Shown here piece by piece: positions 9,496 through 22,110 of a stretch of 64,000 nt of DNA; the first letter of the stretch is position 1; every line of letters starts with the position of its first letter. Below the pieces are notes generated by a model. The model was not told where the DNA came from, ran no database searches, and was given only the letters and a program-made list of their open reading frames with translations. The stretch is from CAWAMR01 sp963783095 (lineage in GTDB: Bacteria; Planctomycetota; Planctomycetia; Gemmatales; Gemmataceae). Where the stretch lies: NCBI GenBank assembly GCA_963783095.1, contig CAWAMR010000016.1:248001-312000 (forward strand), read 5' to 3'. A program made the translations under genes and the position numbers.

Positions 9496-11912
9496 ATGCC
9501 TCCCGTGCTTGCCATCGATCCGTTGAAGGAAGAGTTTCTCGCTGTCGTAACGAGTTGGTCCACCTACGGCCAGAAAGGCGGCCTGGTCGGCAGTGCCATT
9601 CCACTGTATTGCACGACACGCAATGAAGTCGTTCATGCTCCCACGGAGCTGTTTCCCGATCCGGGGTACGTCTTTCTCGTCAATCGCGGCACGGTCGTCG
9701 AATGGGATTTTATCCTTCTCCGACCGAAAAAAAACGATAAGTATTACCCCGGCAAATCGTTCTATCTCTCCTTCGACATCCCGTTTCCTCTGGAAACCGC
9801 CGCACCCGATTGCGATACGCAACTGTACTCGACGTAACCGCCTTCGACCCGACGGCGGTCAACGGAATCATTCGCAACCCAAACCAGAATGTCACTCCCG
9901 TTTTCTACGCTCGTTATCAACGGAAGCTTTTTGGTCCGTTGCGTCGCGTGAAAGTGAATCGCAAAAGCGGCAGCGATGCGATCGACAGCATTCAGTGGGC
10001 CTCCTATGGCGATGACAGTAGCGTTTACGAATTCGCTGAAGAGGATCTGGGTAAGTATCGACTCGAAAAGCATACCTACAGACATCCCAATCCCGACGAT
10101 GAACTGGTCGCGCAAAATCCGCTTTATCTTCTGACCGGCGCGGTGTTGAGTGCCAGCTCCGACAAGGCTCACGATCGCCTATCGGCCTCGGAACTGGCGG
10201 AATGGTATCTGCGCTGGCGCGAAATGCCGGACGTGCCGGAAGGTTTGTTGAAGACCTTCCGATCGGCACCCGATTATCTGGCCGACGTCAACTCGGAGAT
10301 CATCAAGCAGCGCTGTCGCCGTCTTTCCACATTGTTTGGCTCTCTCGATGTGCTGCAAACCGAACGCGCTGCCGCAGCCCTGCGCTATCTTGAATCCGAA
10401 GCAGGGCAGAAACTGCTCAAGCAACAGATGGATCGGGAGGTGGAGCGGCGAGCCAAGCAAATCGACGCGGAAGTGGCTCAATTGAAAAAAGATCAATCCA
10501 AGGAGAAATATCGGCTCAAACAAGATTGGGATCAATTGCACACGGAGCACCAGGAGAAGATTCGCCAACTCAACCGGGAGATGGAAGAACTGGAGCAAAA
10601 GCGAAATGCTTCCCAGTGTGCCGTCGATGCCCTGCAAAAACAAATGCAGGATGGGGTCAGCGGTCTGACCGACAAGCTCCAGCAGGAGTTGCCGATGTTC
10701 GCGGCGCTGACATCGGGCTTACGGCCCGCGCTCGTTGTGCCGGAAGGAACAAACGGTTCGATCGCAACTGCCGTTCCGTCGGCAACCGCCGTTTGGGGGA
10801 AGGTCCATATTCCGCTGGCCACGAAGGAGCTCGACTCCGTTTCGGAAGAGTTGGCGTTCGTCGATCAACTGGCCTGGGAACTGGCCGGGGAATCGCTCTA
10901 TTTCACGCGCGACTTTCTCGCCAATTTGTACATCACGCTGAAAGCCTCGGTATTGAATCTGGTCATGGGGCCTCCGGGTTATGGGAAATCGAGCGTGGTC
11001 GGTGCGCTGGCCCGCGCCATGGGGCACGGCAATGCGCTTTTGGAAATTGCTGTTCGGCGTACCTGGTCCGACGACCGCTATTTATTGGGGTTCTACGACA
11101 CGTTTCACAGCCGTTACGATCCGGGGCCGACCGGGCTGGCAACGCGGTTATTGCAGGCGCAGACGGGACTGGGAAAATGGTCGCAACGGTTTGTATGTGA
11201 TACTGATGGATGAGTTTAACCTTGCTGCTCCGGAGTATTACTTCTCGCAATTATTGCAGGTCTTGTCGAAACCGACCGATCAACAGCGAACCATTCGTTT
11301 ATACGATGCTGCTGCCGTTGCATCCGCTGCTCAGGAGAAGCCCATCGACCAACTTCGGCTCCATCCCAATGTCAGTTTCTGGGGAACGATCAATTACGAC
11401 GAAACGACCGAACGTCTTAGCCCTCGACTTCTGGATCGTACCGGCATGATTTTTTTGAGTGTCCGGGATGTGGTTCCGCCGGGAACCCTCACGGATCGCC
11501 CTGTAAGCAAGGGCGTCAAGGCAGGAGAGTTGGCGGATCGATTTGTACGAGGTTCGGACGCCTGTCCCGAAGATTCGTGGGCAGCTTATCGAACCATTGT
11601 TGGCCATGCTGAAGAAGCCTTCGGAAGAATGGGGTTCCGGCATCGACTTGTCGCCCCGGGTTTTGGAAGCCATCCGTCGTTATCTGGCCAATGCCAACGG
11701 CTTACTCCCCTCAGAGCGTGCGGTTGATTTTATTTTCCAACAGCGCGTGCTGCCGGTGTTGAGGGGCCGCGGACCGAAGTTTGTCGCCCGCATCCGGGCG
11801 CTGGTGGAAAAGTTGACCGAGACGCGGCCTGGAACGATCGACGCATCATGTTCAGGATGCAATGGAACTGGCCGAGGTGAATTTTGGAGATGTCGATTTC
11901 CTGGCGTATTAG
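9496..11912 (+). CDS. McrB-like AAA+ ATPase with coiled coil and unknown N-terminal region (frameshifted)
   Basis: Motor subunit of a McrBC-like restriction module. Residues 1 to about 280 form an unrecognised region (start MPPVLAIDPLKEEFLAVVTS). A strongly charged coiled coil follows (encoded about 10390-10660; QQMDREVERRAKQIDAEVAQ and on). The AAA+ core has Walker A GPPGYGKSSV (about 10967), Walker B YVILMDEFN (about 11196-11220) and a sensor-1 block GTINYDETTERLSPRLLDRT (about 11382), the pattern of McrB/MoxR/dynein-type ATPases. Frames change near 9810, 11200, 11560 and 11840; the likely end is DVDFLAY at 11912. The DUF2357 nuclease follows after about 60 bases on the same strand, which fixes the role as ATPase partner. 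Whether it uses GTP like E. coli McrB cannot be told. Confidence 0.75.
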
Positions 11913-11973
11913 GGCGGCATTCCCCGGGATGCGCTGCCCTTGGCCTCATGGAATTCCGCGACAACGAAAACCC

Positions 11974-13816
11974 ATGCACATCATTCTGCGCGAACGCGAC
12001 TTTCTGACTCGGCGCTGGTCCACGCTGATCGATGTCATCGCGCCTGCCCGTCTGGGGCCGTTGACGCTGAATGAATCCAGCGACATTGAGTTGACACTTA
12101 TTCCCGACAGCCTCGATCTTGCGGCGCGGGTTCGTATTGGCGATGTTGTCGTTGCCTCGACGCGAAGAAGAGGATCGAACCGATTTTTTCCTGTGGCCGA
12201 CGGAGGATGGAGAGCAAAACTGCTTTCGTTGCCGCGCTGAGCTGCTTCGCGATTGGGTGGGCTTGACCGATTTGCAGATTGCGGTTGAAACCGGCGGCGA
12301 ATGGCAAACCGTTCTGGAAGTCGTGCCCATTCAAATCGCGGCCGGGAAAATCGCGCAGCAAGAGTTCGAGGCACTGTGCGAGGAAATTGCTCAACACTCC
12401 GCCGCAGCGCTACTCGATGTCTATGGCAAAACCTTCTTCGGCCTGGAACTGGAATTCAAACCGGGCGAGCGTGCCCCTGTCGCAGCATTGCAACGCGTTC
12501 GTTTTGCCATCGATCAGATGGGCGCAGCTCTCAAGGAAATAGCGGCCCAGCCTGCCTATCGACTACGAACCCAGCGCGTGCGTGAGCCTGCCATCGCGGA
12601 GCAGGGTGTAACCGATTTGACGTTGGAAGAAGCCTGCCTCGATCCGACCCTCGTGATCCGCCATGGTGCAGGCATCCTGTTCCGAGAGCACGTTCGCGAA
12701 GAAGCAACTCCCCATTTCAACCTCACGGAAAATCGCATCCTATCCGGCTTTCTGACCTTTCTCGGCCTGCAACTCGACGATCTCGAAGCCCGGCTCCGCA
12801 CGGAAATCGATCTGCGCGAAGAGCGCCGAGTCTATCGGCATCGCGGCAATGCGGAGGGCGATAAGTCGTGGTGGGAGACGGAAGACCAGCCTAGAATCCT
12901 GGAGATGCGCAAACTCTTGGAACATCTGGAAGTGATGCGTGGAGAACTGGTGCGCCTGAGTCGATACCCATTCCTACCGCGCGGGGCTGAACTGAGAGAA
13001 ATCCCGCAATCGACTCCTCTCTTGCGCTCCAATCGAGCCTACGGCTCGGCTTACAAGACGGTCCTGTCGCATTTCAAGTCCTTCCGGGTTCGACTCGGCG
13101 AAGATCATTTGTTGATGCGCGGCAAATCGTTGCCGGTGTTGTACGAATGGTGGTGCGTCCTCGAAGTGATCCGAATTCTGCAAGGCTGCTTGCAAATCTG
13201 CGAAGATCAACCAATCGGGCGAGGCTCCCCTTTTCGCAGGCTCGACGCGGAACGAAAACGCTTCGTCGTGGAATTTACTCCCGATCAGGCGATCGACTTC
13301 GAAGATGACTCGGGCCGGCTCATTCGGCTGCGCTATGTTCCAAGCTATCGACCCAATGAAACCAGCGGCGGCTTGGCCTTTGGGTTGCTCAGTCCGGAAG
13401 AAGAACGCACACCCGACATGGCGATCGAAGTATTTGGTTCCAGCGACCGGAGCAATCCGATACCGGAGCTGATCGTCGTTTTCGATGCCAAATATACTTC
13501 GCTGGGACATCAGAAGAAGTTAGAAGAGATGCGAATGAAGTACGGCAAGATCGGCGTTTTTGAGACGGGACAGGTTCTCTCGCGGCAAGTATGGGCGCTG
13601 GTCCCGAGCGCTCCCACAAGACCGGTGCGGCGTGGCCCGGAGTGGTCGGTCCAGTGTTCGGTGGATAATAGCGGTTTCTGGTCTGAGCGATACGACAGCG
13701 CGAGCTCAACCGTTGGCGTGGTGCAGGCAAAGCCCAGGCTGATGGTCGAGCGAACGCCTCTGGACGGGCTGATTCGACTCGTGTTGCGTCGCGCGGGAGT
13801 TGCGGTGCGATTGTGA
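11974..13816 (+). CDS. McrC-like nuclease, DUF2357 with PD-(D/E)XK domain (one frameshift)
   Basis: Nuclease partner of the upstream ATPase. The body matches the DUF2357 layout: an N-terminal beta-rich part, a central helical part (VREEATPHFNLTENRILSGF, where the conserved Asn-Arg lies) and a C-terminal nuclease fold. Catalytic-looking residues are PDMAIEVFG (PD encoded 13412-13417) and VVFDAKYTS (D at 13484, K at 13490), i.e. PD-X(n)-D-X-K. The frame changes once near 12165; the first 64 residues (MHIILRERDFLTRRWSTLID) are in another frame. The start is uncertain: MHIIL (11974) or a nearby upstream MEFRDNENP. The gene ends 114 bases before DUF255, which looks unrelated. Confidence 0.78.
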
Positions 13817-13930
13817 GAATTGCCGGGAGTATGGCTGTCTCGCGAGAATTTCCGTTTTTCGTTTTCCCTTTTCGCTCTTGTCCATACATCACCTTTCCCA
13901 CGTCACTTCGCCGAAACGAGTCAAACATTC

Positions 13931-15991
<2,061 letters not shown>

Positions 15992-16027
15992 ACACCGAGC
16001 TTCAGCAATGTAATGGAGAAATCCAGC

Positions 16028-16824
16028 ATGCGGATACGCATTACACGAAGGCGCATTCTGTTTGCGGCCGTCCTGATCCTCGGTGCAGTGCTGATCGGAG
16101 CGGAATTTTACTTATTGAGTCCTGCCGTGCGGATTGCGGCCATCGGCGCAGCGGAATCCATTGGGGCGGATGAGTTCCTGGCTGGTCGACTTTCCGATCA
16201 CGACCTCAAGGTGCGGGCCAACGCCCGCGAAGCGGTGCTCCGGCGCGGCGCAAAGGCTGTTCCCGCGCTCGTCGAGAGACTCAACGATCCGAATCCAGGG
16301 AACCGGAGCAATGCCGCCGCCGTTCTCGCACAGATGGGGCCGGCCGCCGCGGCGGCAATCCCAGCCCTTCGACGAAGAGCAGTGGAAGACGACGACGAGT
16401 CGGTTCTGGAAAATGCGGGGGAAGCATTGGGACGGGTGGCCCGAGAGGATGCCGAGGTCGTACTCGAACTTCTGGCGATGCTGGAAGCGCCCGCTGACTC
16501 AAATCGCCTTGCGGCGATCCGGGCGGCCGCCAGGATCGATGATGCTCGCGCCGTCCCGCTGCTCATTCGATCGCTGAGCCACCTGAACCCGAAGGTCCGC
16601 GAGGAGGCGGCAGAGGCGCTCGGTGAGATTGGTGAAGAGTCAGCCCCGGCGATTCCAAGGCTGATTGAGCTGTTTGACGATCCGAATCTCTCGGTCCGGG
16701 GCGAGGGCGCGAGTCGATCATGAAGATCATCAAGGGAAAGCCGAGCACCATTGACCAGGAACTGATCGCGAAGGCCGAACAGGCCCTGGAAAAGGCCGGG
16801 TTCAGACAAGTCAATAGGCGTTAG
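16028..16824 (+). CDS. membrane-anchored HEAT-repeat protein (probable frameshift near the end)
   Basis: An N-terminal membrane helix (ILFAAVLILGAVLIGAEFYLL) anchors about five HEAT/PBS-lyase-type repeats, e.g. VPALVERLNDPNPGNRSNAA, AIPALRRRAVEDDDESV and AIPRLIELFDDPNLSVRGEG. Such repeats make a protein-binding solenoid; no enzyme motif is seen. GGAG ahead of the ATG at 16028 favours it over 16013. The frame closes at 16723, but a second frame (from about 16710) continues as IMKIIKGKPSTIDQELIAKA to 16824, which reads like the real C-terminus after a frameshift. Its last 14 bases overlap tail-to-tail with the DUF1559 gene. Confidence 0.7.
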
Positions 16825-17755
16825 AACTTAGGATGCCGCCGTCGTTGATCGAACATAGATAGTACCAACTTGTTGGGTCGATCGAATAACTAACGAAGTG
16901 AGTTGACGCGTCGCAGAAAACCGTTGCGAAACCAGTTTGGTGTGCGGAGCCGAAATAGTAGCCGCACCATGGCCCATTCTGGAAATCGTTCTGCGGCATG
17001 TTTTCTGTAAGCCCATTGCCAAGGCTATAGTTGCCAGGCTGCATAAAATTATCCCACCCCGTGTAGTTCGAGGCATAACAGATCCCGTCGTTGTCCCAAC
17101 CGTTGCACCAACCTTCGTTGTCGATGCATTGCCCATCGGTTTCGTTCCACCACTGGTAATAGACCCATTTTTCACCGACCAAAAGCGTGTTTGAACTGCC
17201 GTCCGTTATGTTGGCGAAAGTAACCGCGGGGCCTGTGAAAGGGGTGAACGCCCCGTCGAGCGAATTGGCACCTTGACCAAGATTTCCCCAGGTTCCATAC
17301 GTTCCGCCGTTGCCGGCATAATCGTTGACGCCGATGCCGTCGATTACCATTTGCCGGCCCCGAGTGGGACAGAAGTATGTTTTCGGCGGACTGGCGATGA
17401 TAGTGCCTTCCTGACCCGCAGGAAGGTTGTATAAGTTGTTCTGTTCGATGAAGGGCAGAATCTGGTACAGCCAGCCCCACCATTGTCCGCTATAGGCTGC
17501 GGGACTGGTGCTGTTAAATGTGCGTGGTGCTCCGGGACCGTTACCGGCCGAGGGGAAGTAGCCGTAAACTTCGTTGTGGTTGTGAATGGCGATGCCGATC
17601 TGCTTCAGGTTGTTCAGGCATTTCGTGCGTGCTGCGGCTTCGCGGACCTTCTGAACTGCCGGCAGCAGCAATCCGACCAGGATGGCGATGATGGCGATGA
17701 CCACCAAAAGCTCGATGAGCGTAAATGCTCGATGTTTGTGTGACGAACGCACCAC
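16811..17755 (-). CDS. DUF1559 prepilin-like protein
   Basis: Intact 314-residue member of the large planctomycete DUF1559 family. A type IV pilin-like N-terminus (RAFTLIELLVVIAIIAILVG, with Phe-Thr-Leu-Ile-Glu at the cleavage site) is followed by LLPAVQKVREAAARTKCLNN and the SBP_bac_10-type body. The C-terminal part has GSAHQTGFATVFCDASTHFV and NDGGILSS, the usual H-x-G and DGG features. Such proteins are thought to form pseudopilus-like surface structures; precise function is unknown. The lipoprotein 42 bases upstream is the usual partner. Confidence 0.9.
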   Translation of the reverse strand: MVRSSHKHRAFTLIELLVVIAIIAILVGLLLPAVQKVREAAARTKCLNNLKQIGIAIHNHNEVYGYFPSAGNGPGAPRTFNSTSPAAYSGQWWGWLYQILPFIEQNNLYNLPAGQEGTIIASPPKTYFCPTRGRQMVIDGIGVNDYAGNGGTYGTWGNLGQGANSLDGAFTPFTGPAVTFANITDGSSNTLLVGEKWVYYQWWNETDGQCIDNEGWCNGWDNDGICYASNYTGWDNFMQPGNYSLGNGLTENMPQNDFQNGPWCGYYFGSAHQTGFATVFCDASTHFVSYSIDPTSWYYLCSINDGGILSSNAY

Positions 17756-17797
17756 GTTGGCAACCTCCGATTGGATATATATGATTTCATTGAGCTA

Positions 17798-18244
17798 CTA
17801 TTGCGGCGGACCAAATCCCGGGGGAAAATTAGCCAATTTCAGTTCTGCATCGGTCATTTTCGAAACTTTGAGCGGGAATCGCAGCACATAGCGACTTCCG
17901 CCAGCGCCTCGTTTCTCATAGCCGCCCACCGTGAGCAAATCGCCGGAGGTCGGTGCCATCGTATGGAAAGCCACTCCCCACATGATTACAAACTCTTCTC
18001 CGTCGCCGGGTGAGCGCAGAAAGTCATCCGGAACATCTCCTTGTATATCTTGTTTGATCTCGGCAAAATCCTTTGGAGCGCGCTCAAGACGGAAGCTGGC
18101 CTGGATATAGGCCTTCCCGAGTCGCAAGAGCCGATCTTCCGCGGGATTCTTGTCGTGCGAGCCCGTCTTTTTCTTGGAACAACCACTCAATATCGCAAAT
18201 AGTAGAAAAAGGGCACATCCGCCTAGTCTAGAATAACTGAACAT
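17798..18244 (-). CDS. lipoprotein paired with the DUF1559 protein
   Basis: A 148-residue predicted lipoprotein with signal GGCALFLLFAILSGCSKKK (Cys at about 22). The mature part has an APKDFAEIKQDI segment and DGEEFVIMWGVAFHTMAP, ending in PPGFGPPQ. Small lipoproteins of this design are regularly found directly upstream of DUF1559 genes in planctomycetes, as here (42 bases). Function unknown. The 204 bases between it and the BBP7 gene hold nothing recognisable. Confidence 0.75.
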   Translation of the reverse strand: MFSYSRLGGCALFLLFAILSGCSKKKTGSHDKNPAEDRLLRLGKAYIQASFRLERAPKDFAEIKQDIQGDVPDDFLRSPGDGEEFVIMWGVAFHTMAPTSGDLLTVGGYEKRGAGGSRYVLRFPLKVSKMTDAELKLANFPPGFGPPQ

Positions 18245-18448
18245 TGGTGGTGCCTCAAGCTGGAAATAGGGAGTCTATCATTTTCAAAAGAACGAGCAAG
18301 AAGTGCTCGGTTGAAATACGAAGTGAAGAAACGTCTTCCGGTAGGTTCTGCGAGCCGAGCCGGACGGCGCGCGAATCGTCGAAATCTGCCGGATTGGCGT
18401 GCCGCGCCGCTCGGCGCAGGCACCAATAGACGAAGGTCTCTTCCAGAG

Positions 18449-19920
18449 TTACCACTTGAACATGAACCCAAAGTTCAGGCCCATCGCCCAGTAATCCTTC
18501 TCATGGAATTGCACGCTGGGATGCACGCCGCCTGCATTCGTGCTGGTCGTAAAGTTCGGGATCTGGTTGATGTTCACGTTCGTGTCGATCTCATTTCCGG
18601 GCCTGACTACATTCGTCCAATACAAGAAGTTGCCGCCGACGAACACCCGGCAATGGTCGGTAATGTTATACCCCAGATTCAGGGTGAGTTCCGGTACGAC
18701 ACTGAACTCATTCTTCGAGAAACTGCCGATGTTGCTGGGCAGAGCCAGCAATCCACCCTGGTAAATCGTCGTGGAACCGTTCGGGTTGTTTATTCCCTGA
18801 CCGCCCGATATATCGACGTTCTGCGAGGTAATGCCAAAAGCGACTTTGCCGCGAATGTCCAAGACCCATGCACCACGCGTACATTCATACGCCAGGCCGA
18901 TTTGACCGCCGTTAAAATTGTTCGTGGTGCGGAAGCGATCGAACGCGTAGGCGTTTAGACCGCTCGCAACGCTCCCCGGAAGACCAACGGAACTTTCGTC
19001 GATATCCACATATTCATCGAGAGTCAGATGGCGGTATCCCGCCAGAAAGTCGAGCCGGGAATTATCCCACTGAGTGATGTTGCGCCGGAGGTTGAGGTCC
19101 GCTCCCCACAATGAACTGCCGGTAGAGACCTTGATGCCGCCTTGCAGGACACCCGGATACGAAACGAGTTCCGAGTAAGGAATCCCGTCATTCACATTGA
19201 AGAAGGGTCGAGCAAGAAGCGGGTCGCCCATGGCATTTGAGGCAAAGGCATATGTTGAGCCGGAATTGCCGAGCATGAAGAAGTTTCCATCGAGTCCCCA
19301 AGTCATACAAGGACCGCAATACCAAACAAACCCTGTCCGGAAACCCTGCTGAAAGGAAGAGGTCAACGGACCATTGCCGAGAAGAGTGGAAACGCCTGGG
19401 CTGCCCAGAAACCCATTGGTGGCAGCAGGCCCGGTTGTCACCAGTGGCGGAACGTATCCGCCATGACTCCACCACATCAAGTATTCCGCAGAAACTCGGA
19501 ATCGTTGCGGATCCGAAATAAACGGCGGAGTTGAAGCTGGAAACGCGCACAACGGCTCGTCGAGAGCGGGCCTGGGCAATGTTGGGTTCGCCGGTACCGG
19601 CGGGATCACGGCAGGCTGCTGCAAGCTGCCTCCCTCCACCACGGCGGCACTGGGCATTTTTTGCGGTACGCCGGTCGGTGCCGATGGAGAAATCACCGGC
19701 CCAATCTGGCGCGGGCAATCGGCTTGAGCATCTCGGCATAGGGCGCTGGGGCGTCGCCGCTTCCGGCAGGTCTGGGCGCACCGAGCGTTGCCCGCGGCAT
19801 ACCGAGAGTTGCTGCCGGGGTTTTGGAAGAGTCCGCGCTGCGCCAGAAAGGTTCCTCGCCATGGACGGTGAGCACCGACGTTCCAATTAACAAAACCAAG
19901 CTCACCACGAAAGCTTTCAT
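18449..19920 (-). CDS. BBP7-family outer-membrane beta-barrel protein (one frameshift)
   Basis: Predicted outer-membrane protein. The signal peptide MKAFVVSLVLLIGTSVLTVHG starts at 19920; the frame changes near 19710 and the body continues in the frame ending at 18449. Mature hallmarks are the early FRVSAEYLMWW strand, many amphipathic strands (LDFLAGYRHLTLDEYVDI, FSVVPELTLNLGYNITDHCR) and a terminal aromatic residue (LNFGFMFKW), as in barrel proteins. The residue pattern fits the planctomycete BBP7 family. A Pro-rich linker (VIPPVPANPTLPRPALDE) separates signal and barrel. Specific cargo or function is unknown. Confidence 0.8.
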
Positions 19921-20337
19921 TCGCCTGCCCTCCTAGCATCGTCGTCGGCATGATCCGAGACCGACGTGCCATCCTGGCGGTTTAATGGATGCGGCTAACT
20001 GCAACCGCATCGACTCATTGCACCTGCACGAGTCCGAGCAAAACCCGGAATGAATCCAAACGCTCTGGGAATTGCTTACCTCTTTCCCTTCGACACACAA
20101 ACACCTGGAAGGCAACCCGTTTCAGATCCTCCAGGCAGTTCTTTTCGATCGCGACCTGTCACACCCGGTTCTTTCGATAGAACCGTCATGCGCTGCGTTT
20201 TGCGAACTCGATCTTTGTCAAAGCGCAATTCGCCGAATAACGAGCACTTCCTCGAAGCCAACCCCTTGCCGATAGACTCCCAGGAATAGCTTCACGTCAT
20301 CGCATGGAAAAGATGACGAATCCCTCATGGACGAGGA
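19921..20337. other. intergenic stretch, nothing recognised
   Basis: About 417 bases separate the divergent BBP7 and PEP-CTERM genes. Short open frames here lack family resemblance and ribosome sites. It must hold the two promoters, but no clear -35/-10 pair was identified. Confidence 0.5.
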
Positions 20338-20709
20338 ATGAAAATGATTACGCGCAATGATAGGAATAGAAAATGGTGTTGGACTTCGCTGGCGGTTCTC
20401 GGTGTATCGATTGTAACAACTGCGCCGGCGGCAGCGATTTTTCCACCGATTTTTAATACGGGGGCGACGACAGTAACGTCTACACCGATCGTAACGGCTC
20501 CGACGCCACCCTCAATAACGGTTCCGACGCCACCGACCAATCCGGTCACCTCGGTGCCGGTGACCACCCAGGGCAATCCCGGCTCGACCGTCAGTGTCCA
20601 GGGCAATCCAACGGGTTCGCAAACGCCGGAACCGGCTTCGCTTGTTTTGGGGTTGATCGGACTGGCGACCCTCGGTGGCCGGGCTTTACGACGCCGGATT
20701 AATGGATAA
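20338..20709 (+). CDS. small PEP-CTERM sorted protein with Pro/Thr-rich middle
   Basis: A 123-residue exported protein. The N-terminal signal (SLAVLGVSIVTTAPAAA) is followed by a low-complexity Thr/Pro/Val stretch with repeated TVPTPP-like units, and a C-terminal sorting tail TPEPASLVLGLIGLATLGG then ALRRR. This PEP motif, hydrophobic helix and Arg cluster is the PEP-CTERM signal processed by an exosortase, so the protein is probably surface-associated and may be glycosylated on Thr. No exosortase gene is in the window. An inverted repeat begins at the stop codon. Confidence 0.8.
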   Translation: MKMITRNDRNRKWCWTSLAVLGVSIVTTAPAAAIFPPIFNTGATTVTSTPIVTAPTPPSITVPTPPTNPVTSVPVTTQGNPGSTVSVQGNPTGSQTPEPASLVLGLIGLATLGGRALRRRING

Positions 20710-20825
20710 TGGACCGAATCAATTGACAATGGATAATGAACAATGGATAACGGAGAGGCTCGTAGTCCATCGCGACTTATCCATTGTCAATTGTCCATTA
20801 TCCATTGTCAATTATCCATTATCAA
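20698..20825. repeat. inverted and direct repeats of the word CAATGGATAAT
   Basis: Left half: AATGGATAATG, ATTGACAATGGATAATG and CAATGGATAAC in tandem. Right half: the complementary words TTATCCATTGTCAATTG, CATTATCCATTGTCAATT and ATCCATTATCAA. Together they can fold into a long hairpin. It lies between the convergent PEP-CTERM and LRR genes and touches both stop codons, so it may act as a two-way terminator. Confidence 0.75.
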
Positions 20826-22063
20826 TCGCCTCGTCGTGCCATCGGCCCGAATCGCGCTTGAAGCGCTCGTCGCATTCGCTCCGACATGCCAAGATGCGGC
20901 ACGGCCAAGCAGCGCAACTTGCTTAGCGAACGCGCCTCCAACAGCACCATTGCGCCGACATCGTGAATCGGGTTATGGCTGAGATCGAGTTGCGTCAAGT
21001 GTTCGAGATAAGGGGATTGCGTCAAGGCGTGCAGGCCCGAATCGCCGATCTGATTCGCGTTCAGATGCAAGGATTTTAGATTTTGCAGACAGCAGGTACC
21101 AGCCAGAAGTTCCATGCCGAGGTTGCCGAGTTGATTTCGGTTCAGGTCGAGATGTTCCAGCCCGGCGAGCCAGAAGGCTGTAGCCAGGGGCCGGATCGTT
21201 CCCGGTTGCAAGCCATTCTCACTGACGTCCAAATGGCGCAGGCGAGAGGAAATCGCATCATCGTGTTCCCAGCGATGCGCCTGTCCCATTGAGATTTGAT
21301 TGTGACTCAGATTGAGCAGGGTTAGCCGCGCAAGAGACTCCGAGGTGCCGAGCGCTTCCAGACCCGGAAAGCCGACGTCGTTGCTGGGCAATTCGAGGCG
21401 TTCCAGGTTGCTCAAGTGCAAAGAGTTCGACAACGCTCGGACACCCGGATTGCCGATCGCGTTTTCGCTCAACTCCAACTCTTTTAGCTGTGCCAGTTGC
21501 GGCGAGCGTGCCAGCAATTCGACTCCGAAATCTCCAAGACGATTGCGGCTCAGCCGTAGCGCCGTCCATTTCGAGATCGAAGGGGAATCGACTAGCGCGC
21601 TCGAGCCAGTTGTTCGCCCAGGTGTTGCTTGGCGATCGTCAGTTCGGTGATTCGTCCGAGGTCCGGCGCTTGCAAAACCGCCTGGAGCAGCCCGGCAACG
21701 TCCAGGAGCCGAAGATGCCGGATGGGGCCGAGCGAGAATAATTCATCCGCACGCATCAGGAAGACGCGCCGCTTCGACATTGACGGTTTCGACGAAACCG
21801 CGCCGCAACTCAGCGCCGTTGGCGATCCCTCGAAACGGCAGGATCCATCTTCCGGCAAAGTTATCGTGGAGAGTCCGTTCACGTTCTTCGAGCGCTGGCC
21901 GATTGGGGTCATCTTCTGCCAGGTGAGCCAGGGCGCATTGAATCCGAATGAACTGCCCGCGCGGATCGCCGCGCTCATCGAGATAATCGGCGTAGATGAG
22001 GCGAGGCCCGTCGTCATCGGGTTGTTCGCAGACGGCCGCCAGAAATGCATCATCGTCCGACAT
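20822..22063 (-). CDS. TIGR02996 leucine-rich-repeat protein (two frameshifts)
   Basis: The N-terminus (AFLAAVCEQPDDDGPRLIYA then DYLDERGDPRGQFIRIQCAL) is the TIGR02996 repeat-companion domain, common in Gemmata-like planctomycetes. After a frame change near 21765 come VAGLLQAVLQAPDLGRITEL and further LRR-like units; after another near 21560 at least seven LRRs of the ribonuclease-inhibitor type follow (LKELELSENAIGNPGVRALS, LEHLDLNRNQLGNLGMELLA). No signal peptide or enzyme domain is seen, so it is probably a cytoplasmic protein-interaction scaffold. Its last codons enter the repeat at 20698-20825. Confidence 0.8.
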
Positions 22064-22110
22064 TTGAGAAAAGATAGCTTATTTTTCTGGACGGTGGCGG
22101 GAGATCATTC

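Noticed and set aside
9496..11912. Programmed ribosomal frameshifting in the McrB-like gene
   Set aside because: There are at least four breaks without slippery heptamers and similar breaks occur in many unrelated genes, so sequence error is simpler.
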